Shown piece by piece: positions 9,134 through 35,565 of a DNA stretch of 64,000 bases. The first letter of the stretch is position 1. Every line of letters starts with the position of its first letter. The position numbers and the translations under genes were made by a program. Where the stretch lies: positions 1-64,000 of the forward strand of contig NZ_JASXSH010000008.1 in assembly GCF_030315745.1 (NCBI RefSeq), read 5' to 3'. The notes beneath the pieces were generated by a model. It searched no databases and had not been told where the DNA came from. It saw only the letters and a program-made list of their open reading frames with translations. The stretch is from Gordonia heveisoli (GTDB lineage Bacteria; Actinomycetota; Actinomycetes; Mycobacteriales; Mycobacteriaceae).

Positions 9134-9901
9134 TTGCGTAAGCAGTCGAAGATCGGCGTTTTCCGCACGTCACTGTGCGCCGCCGCGATCGCCCCGATCG
9201 GCATCCTGGCCGCCGCCGGTGCGACCCATATCGCCCCGGTCCAGCACACCGCCGACGCCCCGGCCCCCGCGGCCACCGTCGTCGCCGCCCCGGCCGCATT
9301 CACCATCGCGGCCCCACCCGCGGCCCGCACCCCCGCACCTACGCCGGCTCCGGCGCCCGCACCGGCACCGGTGATCCGTCCCGCGAGCGTCACGACCGGT
9401 GCCGTCCCGGCCAGCAACTACGACGCCTACGAGAAGGCGGCGAAGATCATGGCGCGCACCACCCCGCGCTGCGGTATCGACTGGAAGCTCATCGCGGGTA
9501 TCGGCCGGGTCGAATCCCATCATGCCGACCAGGGCAACGTCGACCACAACGGCGAACTCAAATCGCCGATCTTCGGCCCGACACTCAACGGCACCCTCGC
9601 CGGAAATCAGGTCATCGCCGACACCGACGGCGGGCGACTCGACGGTGACACCAGCTACGACCGTGCGATCGGACCGATGCAGTTCCTGCCGCAGACCTGG
9701 TCGCACTATGCCGCCGACGGCAACGGGGACGGCAAGATCGACCCGCAGAACATCTACGACGCCGCGCTGACCACCGCCCGCTACCTGTGCGACGGTAATC
9801 TCGATCTCCGTGCCGACGCCTCGCGGGTGACCGCGATCCTGCGCTACAACAATTCGATGACCTACGTCGACGACGTGCTCGGGTACGCCCGCTCGTACTG
9901 A
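9134..9901 (+). CDS. secreted lytic transglycosylase
   Basis: Peptidoglycan-cleaving enzyme of the MltB/SLT-like type. From TTG 9134 the product has 255 residues, with a signal peptide (LRKQSKIGVF then SLCAAAIAPIGILAAAGA) and a Pro/Ala-rich linker to about residue 100. The catalytic domain has IAGIGRVESHH, with the likely acid Glu127, then DRAIGPMQFLPQTW and DGNGDGKIDPQNIYDAALTTARYLC. Start choice: an ATG at 9089 is in frame, but GAGG at 9122-9125 is ideally spaced from the TTG and gives a compact signal peptide. Convergent with the aminopeptidase. The MtrA-like repeats upstream suggest control by cell-envelope or cell-cycle signalling. Confidence 0.87.
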   Translation: MRKQSKIGVFRTSLCAAAIAPIGILAAAGATHIAPVQHTADAPAPAATVVAAPAAFTIAAPPAARTPAPTPAPAPAPAPVIRPASVTTGAVPASNYDAYEKAAKIMARTTPRCGIDWKLIAGIGRVESHHADQGNVDHNGELKSPIFGPTLNGTLAGNQVIADTDGGRLDGDTSYDRAIGPMQFLPQTWSHYAADGNGDGKIDPQNIYDAALTTARYLCDGNLDLRADASRVTAILRYNNSMTYVDDVLGYARSY

Positions 9902-9914
9902 TCCCGATGCGCGG

Positions 9915-9954
9915 CGGGGCCGGTCGCGAGCGCCGCAGACTCCCTACGGCCCCG
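9915..9954. terminator. candidate convergent terminator hairpin
   Basis: CGGGGCCG at 9915-9922 pairs perfectly with CGGCCCCG at 9947-9954 across a 24-nt loop, between the transglycosylase stop and the end of the aminopeptidase gene. No T tract follows, so strength is uncertain. Confidence 0.35.
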
Positions 9955-11215
9955 ACAGAAACGCCTGCAGCGCAGCCGAATACATCTCGACATCGTCGGC
10001 GCCCATGAGTTCACGAGCACTGTGCATGGCCAGCTGCGGAGCTCCGACATCGACGGTCGATAGGCCGGTCCGCGCCGCGGTGATGGGTCCGATCGTCGAC
10101 CCGCACGGCAGGTCGGCACGATGGGTATAACGCTGCATCGGTACCTCGGCCCGCTCGCAGGCGAGTGCGAAGACCGCCTCGCCCACCGCGTCCGACGCGT
10201 ACCGCAGGTTCTGATTGACCTTGAGTACCGGGCCGCCGTTGATGGCGATCCGATGCCCAGGCTCGTGCCGGTCGGGATAGTTCGGATGGGTGGCGTGCGC
10301 CATATCCCCCGACACGCAGATCGAATCCGCCATCGCGGCAAGGTAATCCGCCCGGTCACCGCCGCGTGCCGCCACGACACGCTCACAAATCGTCGCCAGC
10401 AGATCCGAGGCCGCACCGCGTTCTGAGCCGCTGCCTACCTCCTCGTGGTCGAAGAGTGCCAGCATCCGGGTACGACTCCCCGACGCCGAGTCGAGCAGGG
10501 CACGCAATCCCGCGTAGCAGGTGCCCTGGTTGTCCAAACGCGGTGCACTGAGCAGGTTTTCATCGACACCGATCAGCCGGCTCGGCGCGATGTCATGGGT
10601 CATCAGTTCCCAGCCGAGCAATGCGTCAGGATCGATCCCGGCGTAGCCGGCCACCCACCCCAGCACGTCGGGAACCGTGTCGCCCAGTCCCCAGATGCCG
10701 TCGACATGCCGCTGCGGGTCCAGTTCGACCCCTTTGCGATCGGCCGACAGATGGATCGCGAGCTGCGGGACACGGAGTACCGCCTCGGCGACGTGGACCA
10801 GCGTGTGTTCGACGCTATTGCCCGACCGGTAGGCCAGACGACCGGACACGCCGAGGTCGCGATCGAGCCACGAGTTGAGCCATGCGCCGCCGTAGGGTTC
10901 CAGTGCAACCATCGACACACCGGCAGAGACGCGGTCCGGATGCTGCTTGAGCCGCAGATTGGGACTGTCGGTGTGTCCACCGACGATGCGGAATCCGTTG
11001 CCCGACCCGGTTTCCCATGCGACCAGTGATCCCCCGCGGATGACGTAGAACCGGCCGTCGGCGGTGTCGGCCTGCCACGTCTGACTCTCGTGCAGCCGCC
11101 GATATCCAGCCTTCTCAAGTTCGGCGGCAACGGTCGCGCAGACGTGGAACGGTGAGGGGGAGGCGTCGATGAACGCCCCGAGTCCGGTCGCCGTGGCGGT
11201 GGTCGTGATCGTCAT
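9944..11215 (-). CDS. M18 family aminopeptidase
   Basis: 423-residue dinuclear-metal aminopeptidase of the aspartyl aminopeptidase family (PepC/ApeB-like). Metal-site motifs are visible: [13 protein letters not shown] near residue 80, [16 protein letters not shown] near 255 and the terminal part with [10 protein letters not shown] near 400. It trims N-terminal residues from peptides in the cytoplasm. Length matches the family. ATG start. It lies downstream of purS-purQ on the same strand with a 66-bp gap, so read-through is possible. Confidence 0.9.
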   Translation of the reverse strand: MTITTTATATGLGAFIDASPSPFHVCATVAAELEKAGYRRLHESQTWQADTADGRFYVIRGGSLVAWETGSGNGFRIVGGHTDSPNLRLKQHPDRVSAGVSMVALEPYGGAWLNSWLDRDLGVSGRLAYRSGNSVEHTLVHVAEAVLRVPQLAIHLSADRKGVELDPQRHVDGIWGLGDTVPDVLGWVAGYAGIDPDALLGWELMTHDIAPSRLIGVDENLLSAPRLDNQGTCYAGLRALLDSASGSRTRMLALFDHEEVGSGSERGAASDLLATICERVVAARGGDRADYLAAMADSICVSGDMAHATHPNYPDRHEPGHRIAINGGPVLKVNQNLRYASDAVGEAVFALACERAEVPMQRYTHRADLPCGSTIGPITAARTGLSTVDVGAPQLAMHSARELMGADDVEMYSAALQAFLSGP

Positions 11216-11281
11216 ACGGGAATTCCCTTGCTCAATCGCGCCGACGTGGCCCGACCACCCTCGCGGAGAGGATCGACGTCA

Positions 11282-11962
11282 TCAGGCCGAGGCCAGCACC
11301 GCGTCGATCGCCGAGTAGAACAGGCCGAGACCGTCGTCGCTGGGTCCGGTGAGTGCCTCGGTCGCATGTTCGGGATGCGGCATCAGTCCGACGATCCGGC
11401 CGTCGGCGCTGCTGATTCCTGCGATGTCGAGGTTGGATCCGTTCGGGTTGTCCCCGGCGTAGGTGAACACGATCCGGCCCTCGCCCTCGAGTTCTTCGAG
11501 TTTGCGCTGTGAGGCCACATAGCGGCCTTCCCCGGATTTCAGCGGGATGAGGATTTCCGCGCCACGCTCGTAGCGCGAGGTCCAGGCAGTGGTATTCGAT
11601 TCCACGCGCAGCCACTGATCGCGGCAGATGAAATGTAGACCCTCGTTGCGGGTGAGTGCGCCGGGCAGCAGCCCGGCCTCGCACAGCACCTGGAAACCGT
11701 TGCAGATACCCAGCACCGGCATGCCCTTGCCCGCTGCCTCGACGACCGATCCCATCACCGGCGCGAAGCGTGCGATGGCACCGGCCCGCAGATAGTCGCC
11801 GTAGGAGAAGCCGCCGGGCACGACGACCGCGTCGACCCCTTTGAGGTCTGCATCGCCGTGCCACAGTGCCACGGCCTCGGCCCCCGCGAGTCGGACCGCG
11901 CGGGCGGCGTCGACGTCGTCGAGGGTGCCGGGAAAGGTGATGACCCCGATTCGTGCTGTCAT
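11282..11962 (-). CDS. purQ: phosphoribosylformylglycinamidine synthase, glutaminase subunit
   Basis: 226-residue class I glutamine amidotransferase that supplies ammonia for the fourth step of purine synthesis with PurL and PurS. Sequence starts [16 protein letters not shown]. The nucleophile motif [14 protein letters not shown] carries the catalytic Cys near residue 91, and the catalytic His-Glu pair is in MPHPEHATE near 200. ATG start 9 bp after the purS stop, so the two genes are certainly co-transcribed. PurL is not in the window. Confidence 0.96.
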   Translation of the reverse strand: MTARIGVITFPGTLDDVDAARAVRLAGAEAVALWHGDADLKGVDAVVVPGGFSYGDYLRAGAIARFAPVMGSVVEAAGKGMPVLGICNGFQVLCEAGLLPGALTRNEGLHFICRDQWLRVESNTTAWTSRYERGAEILIPLKSGEGRYVASQRKLEELEGEGRIVFTYAGDNPNGSNLDIAGISSADGRIVGLMPHPEHATEALTGPSDDGLGLFYSAIDAVLASA

Positions 11963-11971
11963 CGCCGCGCT

Positions 11972-12211
11972 CTACTCCGCGATCCGAGAGACGTTGAAGT
12001 TCTCGATGACGGTGTTGGTGAGCAGTTCCTCGGCGATGCGCTCGAGTGTGCTGTCGTCCACCGAGCCGTCGACCTCGAGTTCGAATCGCTTACCCTGCCG
12101 CACATCGGCGACCCCACTGAATCCGAGACGACCCAGGGCGCCGACGATGGCCTGCCCTTGCGGGTCGAGAATCTCGGCCTTCGGCATCACGTCGACCACC
12201 ACTCGTGCCAT
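11972..12211 (-). CDS. purS: phosphoribosylformylglycinamidine synthase, PurS subunit
   Basis: 79-residue small subunit that bridges PurQ and PurL in the three-part FGAM synthase of Gram-positives. Family hallmarks: MARVVVDVMPKAEILDPQG at the start, GRLGFSGVADVRQGKRFEL in the middle and ENFNVSRI at the end. First gene of the purS-purQ pair. Confidence 0.95.
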   Translation of the reverse strand: MARVVVDVMPKAEILDPQGQAIVGALGRLGFSGVADVRQGKRFELEVDGSVDDSTLERIAEELLTNTVIENFNVSRIAE

Positions 12212-12313
12212 GCGTACCGCTCCTCATCTACGTTGCCGGGCCGCACCGCGTTCCACCGATGTGACCAGCGATCACCTTACCGGGTGCGGCGGTGTGCCTC
12301 AGCGCGCACCGGA

Positions 12314-12796
12314 CTAGAGGACCGCCTCGATGGCTGCGATCACCGACGGGTCGGTCGGTTCGGTACGCGGGCGGATGCGGGTGACGACCTTGCCCTCGGC
12401 ATCGACGACGAACTTCTCGAAGTTCCACTGCACGTCGCCGGCTTCTCCGTCGGCGTCGGCGATGGTGGTCAGCGCGGCATAGAGCGGGTGCCGGTCATCT
12501 CCGTTGACGTCGACCTTCTCCAGCAGCGGGAAGGTGACACCGTAGGTGGTCGAGCAGAAGGTGGCGATCTCCTCGGATGTTCCCGGTTCCTGCCCCATGA
12601 ACTGGTTGCACGGCACTCCGACGACCGTCAGGCCACGGTCGGCATAGTCCTTGGCGATCTGTTCGAGCCCCGAATATTGCGGGGTCAGCCCACATTTGCT
12701 CGCAACGTTGACGACGAGTAGCGGCCCGGCGAAGTCGGCGAGGTTCAGTGCGCTGCCGTCGAGCGCATTCACGGGGATTTCCTTGACATTGCTCAC
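12314..12796 (-). CDS. glutathione peroxidase-family thiol peroxidase
   Basis: 160-residue thioredoxin-fold peroxidase. The peroxidatic Cys is Cys35 (VNVASKCGLTPQY). The second signature PCNQFMGQEPG and the WNFEKFVVD motif complete the family pattern. In actinobacteria such enzymes normally use thioredoxin or mycothiol systems rather than glutathione. GTG start, weak ribosome site. Monocistronic, about 100 bp upstream of purS on the same strand. Confidence 0.93.
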   Translation of the reverse strand: MSNVKEIPVNALDGSALNLADFAGPLLVVNVASKCGLTPQYSGLEQIAKDYADRGLTVVGVPCNQFMGQEPGTSEEIATFCSTTYGVTFPLLEKVDVNGDDRHPLYAALTTIADADGEAGDVQWNFEKFVVDAEGKVVTRIRPRTEPTDPSVIAAIEAVL

Positions 12797-12902
12797 GTGA
12801 CACGACGGTAGCCGACCGGACCGGCCGGCGAAACCGGACGCGACAGAAGAAGTCGCGATCGGCCGGCCTTGTGCCCTCGGCCACCTTCAAGGCCGGTTGA
12901 AC

Positions 12903-12921
12903 TTAAGTAAGGCTATGCTTC
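12903..12921 (+). promoter_or_regulatory. iron box (DtxR/IdeR-like)
   Basis: 13 of 19 positions match the IdeR consensus TTAGGTTAGGCTAACCTAA, including the core AGGCTA. It lies about 105-135 bp ahead of the likely starts of the secreted protein gene, consistent with iron-dependent repression. Confidence 0.6.
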
Positions 12922-13037
12922 TCTGGCGAGGGAGGGGGTCCCTCGACATCGCTTGGTCATCTCCGCTCGGCAGACCGACTCGGCGACGGCCGGAACTACG
13001 GCCGTTCGCCGCCAGGTCCCACGCCGTGAGACAAGCC

Positions 13038-14831
13038 ATGTTCAGCATCACCAAGGGAACAGCACCTGTGCATACCGGGCACGACCATGCGGATGACCGC
13101 GCGGCACATGACAGCACCGACGGCGTCGGCGACGCCGATACGACCGGACCGCGCCAGATGGCGGTCCGATCACCGCGGAGAGTCCGCAGACGCGGCGGGA
13201 CGGCAACTCGGCGCCCGCTGATGTCGGCGACGCTGGTCGCCGTGTGCGCCGCCACCGCCGTCGCGATGACGAGCATTTCCGGGTCTGCCGCCCCCGGCCC
13301 GCAGCCCAGTGCCCCGACTCCGGTCGTGGTCGCCACGCCCGCAAAACCTACTGCGGAGGCGACCGACGACCGACTTTCGCGGGTCCGCGAATCGAACCGG
13401 TCACTATTGCCCGCACCTCGGGACCGCGACACCACGACGACCTGCGTCAGCGGCGAATACGTCACACTATCGGTGGTTTTCACCTCGATCTTCGACTCCC
13501 TGCTCCCGTCACTGCCCGCGTCGCTACGCGCCGCCGCCCGTCAGCAGCGCGACGCGACGCTGGCCGACATGCAGCGGATCCACGTGTCGACACTCGCGAT
13601 CTCGGACAGCCCGTTCGCGCTGGGTGCCGACGCCGACGATCCCGGCGTCAAATACCGCACCCCGATCTCGCACTGGATCGTCGTGCAGCTGTTGAAGATT
13701 CGGGACGGTAAGCACAACGAGGCCATCCCGGTCGGCAACATCACCCTGATTCAGGCGGTAGAGACCGCCTGGCTCCTCACCTTCGCCGGCGTCCTGGCCC
13801 CGCTCCAGTTCGGCAATGCCGTTGCCCCGATCCCGGGCAGCCCGCTGACCGGCACCCAACTGGGCGCATTGGCCGGGTCGCTCACCTACGACTCGATCTT
13901 CGACGTCGCCATGTTCTTCGGACGCGCCGGCCTGCAGCAGCTCTATCAGACCACCGCCCGGTCGCTGCTCAACCAGTGCGTCGCGCGGGTCACCGATGAG
14001 GAACTCGATCAGGCGGGACGCGCCGCCGACGACGTCTCCTACCATCTGCCGGTCAGTCCGATCCTGCAGAATATCGCCGACCAGGTCGCCCTCGCCGACA
14101 ATGAGAGTTGCGCACCGATCGGCTCGCTGTCGCTGCAGCGCATCGTGTCACGCACCTTCACCTTCGCCCGCGGTGTCGTCACCGACGCCGCGGGCAGGCA
14201 ACGGCTGCGCGCCGAGGAGGCGCGCATCCTCGGCGTGATGCGTTCGACACCGGTCCCGCACAACCTGATTCCCGCGGACCCGTCCGACTTCACGTCGACC
14301 GAGGCGATGGCGTCGCTGATCGCCGGGCAGCTGCCCTACATCGGTGGCGCGCCGGCAAACATCATCCTCGGCCTGAGTCACAACGCCCGGGAGGGCAATC
14401 TGGCCGCCACCGTGCCGCTGGCCGACCTCACTGTCACCAAGTCGCTGACCGGGATCTACTACGCCTACGCGCTGTCGCTGCATCTGTTCAGCAACATCGG
14501 CGGCCTGGTGCAGGGGCCGGTCATGACCCAGCTGGGGATCACCACGTCGATCAGTCCGGTCGGCATCGCCTCGGCGGTTCTCGGGCTGCCGCTGACCTAC
14601 GGGCTGGTCACCTTCCACAATGTGGTGCGGAGCCTATGTCTGCGCGAGGACGACACGTCGGGAACCGGACTGGGCGCCGAGGTCCATCGGCGTTCGCCCA
14701 CCGCGACTCCGGTGCCGACGAGCACCGCACGGCACGGCGGCACACCCAAGCACCAGGCGCCGACCACCGTGGCGCCCCGCTCCTCGGCTCCCCGCGGTGG
14801 GGTACTCCCCGCCGTACCCACCGTCCGCTGA
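13038..14831 (+). CDS. secreted protein of unknown function, iron-box controlled
   Basis: I do not recognise this family. From ATG 13038 it has 597 residues. An Arg-rich N-region (VRRRGGTATRRP) precedes a hydrophobic segment (MSATLVAVCAATAVAM) and a small-residue stretch SGSAAPGPQ, so it is exported or anchored. The middle (residues 140-520) is helical with repeated hydrophobic stretches and four Cys that could form disulfides. The C-terminal 60 residues are Pro/Thr-rich and low complexity. Other in-frame starts: GTG 13026 and ATG 13221; the open frame extends to 12897 but there it overlaps the iron box. It flanks the NRPS locus and converges on its first GT2 gene, suggesting a part in the same iron response. 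Confidence 0.7.
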   Translation: MFSITKGTAPVHTGHDHADDRAAHDSTDGVGDADTTGPRQMAVRSPRRVRRRGGTATRRPLMSATLVAVCAATAVAMTSISGSAAPGPQPSAPTPVVVATPAKPTAEATDDRLSRVRESNRSLLPAPRDRDTTTTCVSGEYVTLSVVFTSIFDSLLPSLPASLRAAARQQRDATLADMQRIHVSTLAISDSPFALGADADDPGVKYRTPISHWIVVQLLKIRDGKHNEAIPVGNITLIQAVETAWLLTFAGVLAPLQFGNAVAPIPGSPLTGTQLGALAGSLTYDSIFDVAMFFGRAGLQQLYQTTARSLLNQCVARVTDEELDQAGRAADDVSYHLPVSPILQNIADQVALADNESCAPIGSLSLQRIVSRTFTFARGVVTDAAGRQRLRAEEARILGVMRSTPVPHNLIPADPSDFTSTEAMASLIAGQLPYIGGAPANIILGLSHNAREGNLAATVPLADLTVTKSLTGIYYAYALSLHLFSNIGGLVQGPVMTQLGITTSISPVGIASAVLGLPLTYGLVTFHNVVRSLCLREDDTSGTGLGAEVHRRSPTATPVPTSTARHGGTPKHQAPTTVAPRSSAPRGGVLPAVPTVR

Positions 14832-14856
14832 GCCGGCGGATTTCCGTCGGACATCG

Positions 14857-14891
14857 AGTATCGGGTGATCACCAGTAGAGCACCCGATACT
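14857..14891. terminator. convergent hairpin terminator candidate
   Basis: AGTATCGGGTG at 14857-14867 pairs perfectly with CACCCGATACT at 14881-14891 around a 13-nt loop. It lies between the convergent secreted-protein and GT2 genes and spans the GT2 stop codon. No T tract. Confidence 0.45.
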
Positions 14892-15749
14892 TGATGCTGC
14901 CGCGGATGCGTCCGACCAGATTGCCGGTGACCCAGGCCCATTCGCCGCGGCGGCGCCGGGACCAGGCCCATGGCCACACCGGACACAGTCCGGCCACCAC
15001 TCCGGCGTGCAGCACGAACCACCACCATTGCCGCCCGGGCGCACCATACTGTTTGGCGACCCGCGCTTCCTCCTGGCCGTAGTCGACGACCTGCGCGAAG
15101 GTTTCCCGGATGCCGGTTCGGTACCGGTAGGCGACCATGGCGTCGGGTGCGAAACCGAATGAGTACCCCGATGTCTGTACCCGCCAGCAGAATTCGACGT
15201 CCCCACCGGCATTCGGATAGGACTCGTCCCAGCCGCCCACCGCGTCGAAGACCTCCCGGCGAATGCCCAGGTTGCAGCCGAAGGTCATCGGCAGATGGCG
15301 ACCGAGCAGCACCGGGCCGGTGGGGTCGGGCAACGCCCGCCAGGACGCCACGACCGGGTCGTTGAGGGTCTCCCGTTCCAGCGGCCCACCGATCAGGTCG
15401 GCGGTCGCCGCCGCGGTGACCATCGCGCGGAGCCAGCCCGGATGCACCGCATCATCCTGATCGCAGTAGACGATGAAATCGTGTACTGCGCTCCGGGTCC
15501 CGACATTGCGTGCATGTGAGGTTCCGGGAATGTCACTGGAATCGACCCACCGCAGACCGAGCGCCCCGACGAGTGGATGCTCGTCGAGATGACGACGGAG
15601 TCCGAGACTGCCCTCGTTGTCACTGACGATCACCTCAAACTCGCCGCGGTAGTCCTGGCGCGCCAGCGCTGCCAGCTGGACGTCGAGGTCGGGCAGGCCC
15701 GCGTAGTAGGCGATGACGACCGAGACGCCCAGCACCGCGCCGGGTCCCA

Positions 15750-15750
<1 letters not shown>
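14869..15750 (-). CDS. GT2 family glycosyltransferase (NRPS-coupled)
   Basis: 293 residues. A GT-A fold glycosyltransferase: SVVIAYYAGLPDLDVQL at the N-terminus, VIVSDNEGSLG, and the metal-binding IVYCDQDDAVHPGWL with DQDD near residue 100. The acceptor part carries GGDVEFCWRVQTSG. A C-terminal VGRIRGSIKYRVLYW is shared in form with the GT2 protein at 36415-37350 (VGRIRGSVLHSCFYI), so they are paralogues. The ATG at 15750 shares one base with the NRPS stop (TGATG), implying translational coupling; longer in-frame N-termini reach back into the NRPS and are rejected. Likely role, by context: sugar addition to the NRPS product. Substrate unknown. Confidence 0.85.
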
Positions 15751-33437
<17,687 letters not shown>

Positions 33438-33626
33438 TGTAGTTCAGCTCTTCTGGACGGATCGGGGCGCGGTGGTCGGCATGCTGTCCGCATGTCGCGC
33501 CCCGAGTGCGAAACGGGCAGCTCAGCCCACTCCCCTCGAAGGTCGACGGTGAGCGCGGCGAGTCCGATGCGATCACGCTCGCGCGCGGTCGATCGTCTAC
33601 AGTGAGCAGGCCGCACCGAGATCGGA

Positions 33627-33645
33627 TTGGCTTGCCTAACTTAGC
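33627..33645 (-). promoter_or_regulatory. iron box 1 (DtxR/IdeR-like)
   Basis: 13 of 19 positions match the IdeR consensus on the minus strand (TTAGGTTAGCCTAACCTAA as read on plus), with core GCCTAAC. It overlaps the next box by five bases, giving a tandem site between the NRPS and the exporter. Confidence 0.6.
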
Positions 33646-33659
33646 ACAGGCTAACCTCT
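33641..33659 (+). promoter_or_regulatory. iron box 2 (DtxR/IdeR-like)
   Basis: 14 of 19 positions match TTAGGTTAGGCTAACCTAA, including an uninterrupted AGGCTAACCT. Best iron box in the window; about 95 bp upstream of the exporter start. Confidence 0.7.
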
Positions 33660-33751
33660 CCGTTAGGAGTGCTACCTAGTCCAGGAGATCGGGCCCAGCA
33701 CCCTCGCGACACCAGTGCGCAGACACGACGATGCCGAGCTGAGGAATACTG

Positions 33752-34735
33752 TTGAACGCTCCCGCCACCGTCGGCTTCCAGCCCGCCGTGCAGGTCGTCG
33801 ACCTGCACAAATCCTTCGACGACGTACACGCCCTGCGCGGCATCGGCTTCGAGGTCGGACGTGGCACCGTGCTGGGCATCCTCGGTCCCAACGGTGCGGG
33901 GAAGACCACACTCGTCGACGTGCTGTGCACACTGACACAGCCCGATTCCGGATCTGCGGTCGTCGCCGGACATGACATCGTCGACAACCCGGCCGGCGTG
34001 CGCGAGTCGATCTCGATGACCGGGCAGTACGCCGCGCTCGACGAAACCCTCGGCGGGCGTGACAACCTCATCTTCTTCGGCCGGATGCTCGGCCTGCGCC
34101 GACGAGCCGCCCAGGCACGCGCCGACGAGCTGCTGGAACTCTTCGAACTGACCTACGCCGCCAAACGGCCCGTCTACGCCTACTCCGGTGGCATGCGCCG
34201 CAGGCTCGACATCGCCTGTGGCCTCCTCGTCGAACCGTCCGTGGTGTTCCTCGACGAACCGACCACCGGCCTCGACCCCCGCAGCAGACAGGCCGTGTGG
34301 TCGCTGGTGGAAGCACTCAAGGCGGAGGGCATCACCACACTGCTCACCACCCAGTACCTCGAAGAGGCGGACCGGCTCAGCGACAACATCATCGTGCTCG
34401 ACCGTGGGCAGGTGGTCGCCGAGGGGTCGGCCGACGCCCTCAAACAGAAAGTCGGCGGAACCTACTGTGCGGCCGTGCTCGTCGACGACGGACGCACCGG
34501 CGAACTCTGCACCCTGCTCGCTCGCGAACTCGGACCCGAGCACCGGGTCGGCGTCGCAGGCCCGACGACGGTGACGATGACCGCACCGGACGGGGTGGAC
34601 ACCATGGCCGAGGTCATCGGCATCGCCCGGGCGGCCGGCATCGGCCTGGCCGACCTGGGTCTGCGCAATCCCTCGCTCGACGACGTGTTCCTGACCCTCA
34701 CCGGGGACATCCCCGCCGCGGACTCCGACCGATGA
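33752..34735 (+). CDS. DrrA-type ABC exporter ATPase
   Basis: 327-residue ATP-binding subunit of a drug/lipid-type ABC-2 exporter. Walker A GPNGAGKT at residues 45-52, signature YSGGMRRRLDIA near 145, Walker B VVFLDEPTTGLDP near 168, switch His replaced by Gln in LLTTQYLEEADRLS, which is common in the DrrA group. A DrrA-like C-terminal domain follows (LRNPSLDDVFLTLTG). TTG start with GAGGA 6 bp upstream. Overlaps the next permease gene by ATGA. By position and iron boxes it should export the NRPS product. Confidence 0.92.
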   Translation: MNAPATVGFQPAVQVVDLHKSFDDVHALRGIGFEVGRGTVLGILGPNGAGKTTLVDVLCTLTQPDSGSAVVAGHDIVDNPAGVRESISMTGQYAALDETLGGRDNLIFFGRMLGLRRRAAQARADELLELFELTYAAKRPVYAYSGGMRRRLDIACGLLVEPSVVFLDEPTTGLDPRSRQAVWSLVEALKAEGITTLLTTQYLEEADRLSDNIIVLDRGQVVAEGSADALKQKVGGTYCAAVLVDDGRTGELCTLLARELGPEHRVGVAGPTTVTMTAPDGVDTMAEVIGIARAAGIGLADLGLRNPSLDDVFLTLTGDIPAADSDR

Positions 34736-35565
34736 CGACGACCGGAACCACACGCCGGCTGGCCTGGCCGGACCTGCGTGACCCGATGGTCGGCGCCACC
34801 GGCGCGCCGTTCGTTCGCCAATGGGTGACGATGACCGGTCGCGCCGTCCGATCCGCGCACCACGAGGGTGAATTCATGATCGCGGTGATCATGCCCATCG
34901 TCTTCGCCCTGGGCTTCTACCTCCCGCTGCGGCTCATCATGGCCGACCGCGGTATCGACTACGCCCAGTTCCTGATGCCGATCATCGTGCTGCAGTCGGT
35001 GGCCTTCACCGCGGTCGCGGCCGCACAGCGCGCCACCCTCGACAAGCTGCGCGGGATGAACCGACGGTTGGCATCGATGCCGGTCCGGCCGCTCGTCCCG
35101 CTCACCGCCCGCATGAGCACCTCGGCCATCCGTTCGTTCATCTCGGTCACCGCAGCACTGATCTTCGGTGCGCTACTCGGCTTTTCCTTCGACGGGGGCT
35201 TCCTCGACACCCTCGGCTTCCTGAGCTTCGCCCTCGGCGTCGGCTTGGTCCTCGCGATCGGCGCCGACTCCCTAGGCCTCCTCACCCGCGGACCCGAGGC
35301 GACCTCCCAACTGCTCGCCCTACCTCAGCTGGTGCTGGGGCTCCTCTCGACGGGTTTCGTCCCCGAGTCGGGCTTCCCCGAGTGGGCACAGCCCTTCGCC
35401 CGCAACCAACCGATCTCGCATTTCGCCTCCACCATGCGGGAATTGGCCGCCGGTGAGCCGACCCTGGCCACCGCGACACCCGCACTGATCTGGCTGGGCG
35501 CCCTCGCGGTCGCCTTCCTCGCACTGGCTCACCACACCCAAATCCATCGGCGGCTCTACCCATGA
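34732..35565 (+). CDS. ABC-2 type permease, DrrB-like (1)
   Basis: 277-residue integral membrane protein with about six membrane segments, e.g. FMIAVIMPIVFALGFYLPL near residue 48, SFISVTAALIFGALLGF near 135 and LGFLSFALGVGLVLAIG near 160. The loop LLSTGFVPESGFPEWAQPFARNQPISH matches the ABC-2 signature of DrrB/DrrC proteins. ATG overlaps the ATPase stop (34732-34735); the end overlaps the next permease start by ATGA. An apparent longer frame reaching back to 34297 lies within the ATPase gene and is rejected. Confidence 0.9.
   Translation: MTTTGTTRRLAWPDLRDPMVGATGAPFVRQWVTMTGRAVRSAHHEGEFMIAVIMPIVFALGFYLPLRLIMADRGIDYAQFLMPIIVLQSVAFTAVAAAQRATLDKLRGMNRRLASMPVRPLVPLTARMSTSAIRSFISVTAALIFGALLGFSFDGGFLDTLGFLSFALGVGLVLAIGADSLGLLTRGPEATSQLLALPQLVLGLLSTGFVPESGFPEWAQPFARNQPISHFASTMRELAAGEPTLATATPALIWLGALAVAFLALAHHTQIHRRLYP

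Larger units (their letters stand above)
33438..33751. other. divergent promoter region, NRPS and exporter
   Basis: 314 bp between the NRPS start and the exporter start. It carries two overlapping iron boxes (33627-33659) nearer the exporter side. I see no credible gene here; in particular there is no MbtH-like ORF. Confidence 0.7.

Noticed and set aside
33438-33751. MbtH-like small gene next to the NRPS
   Set aside because: No frame here or elsewhere in the window has the conserved MbtH pattern of Trp, Pro and Gly residues.
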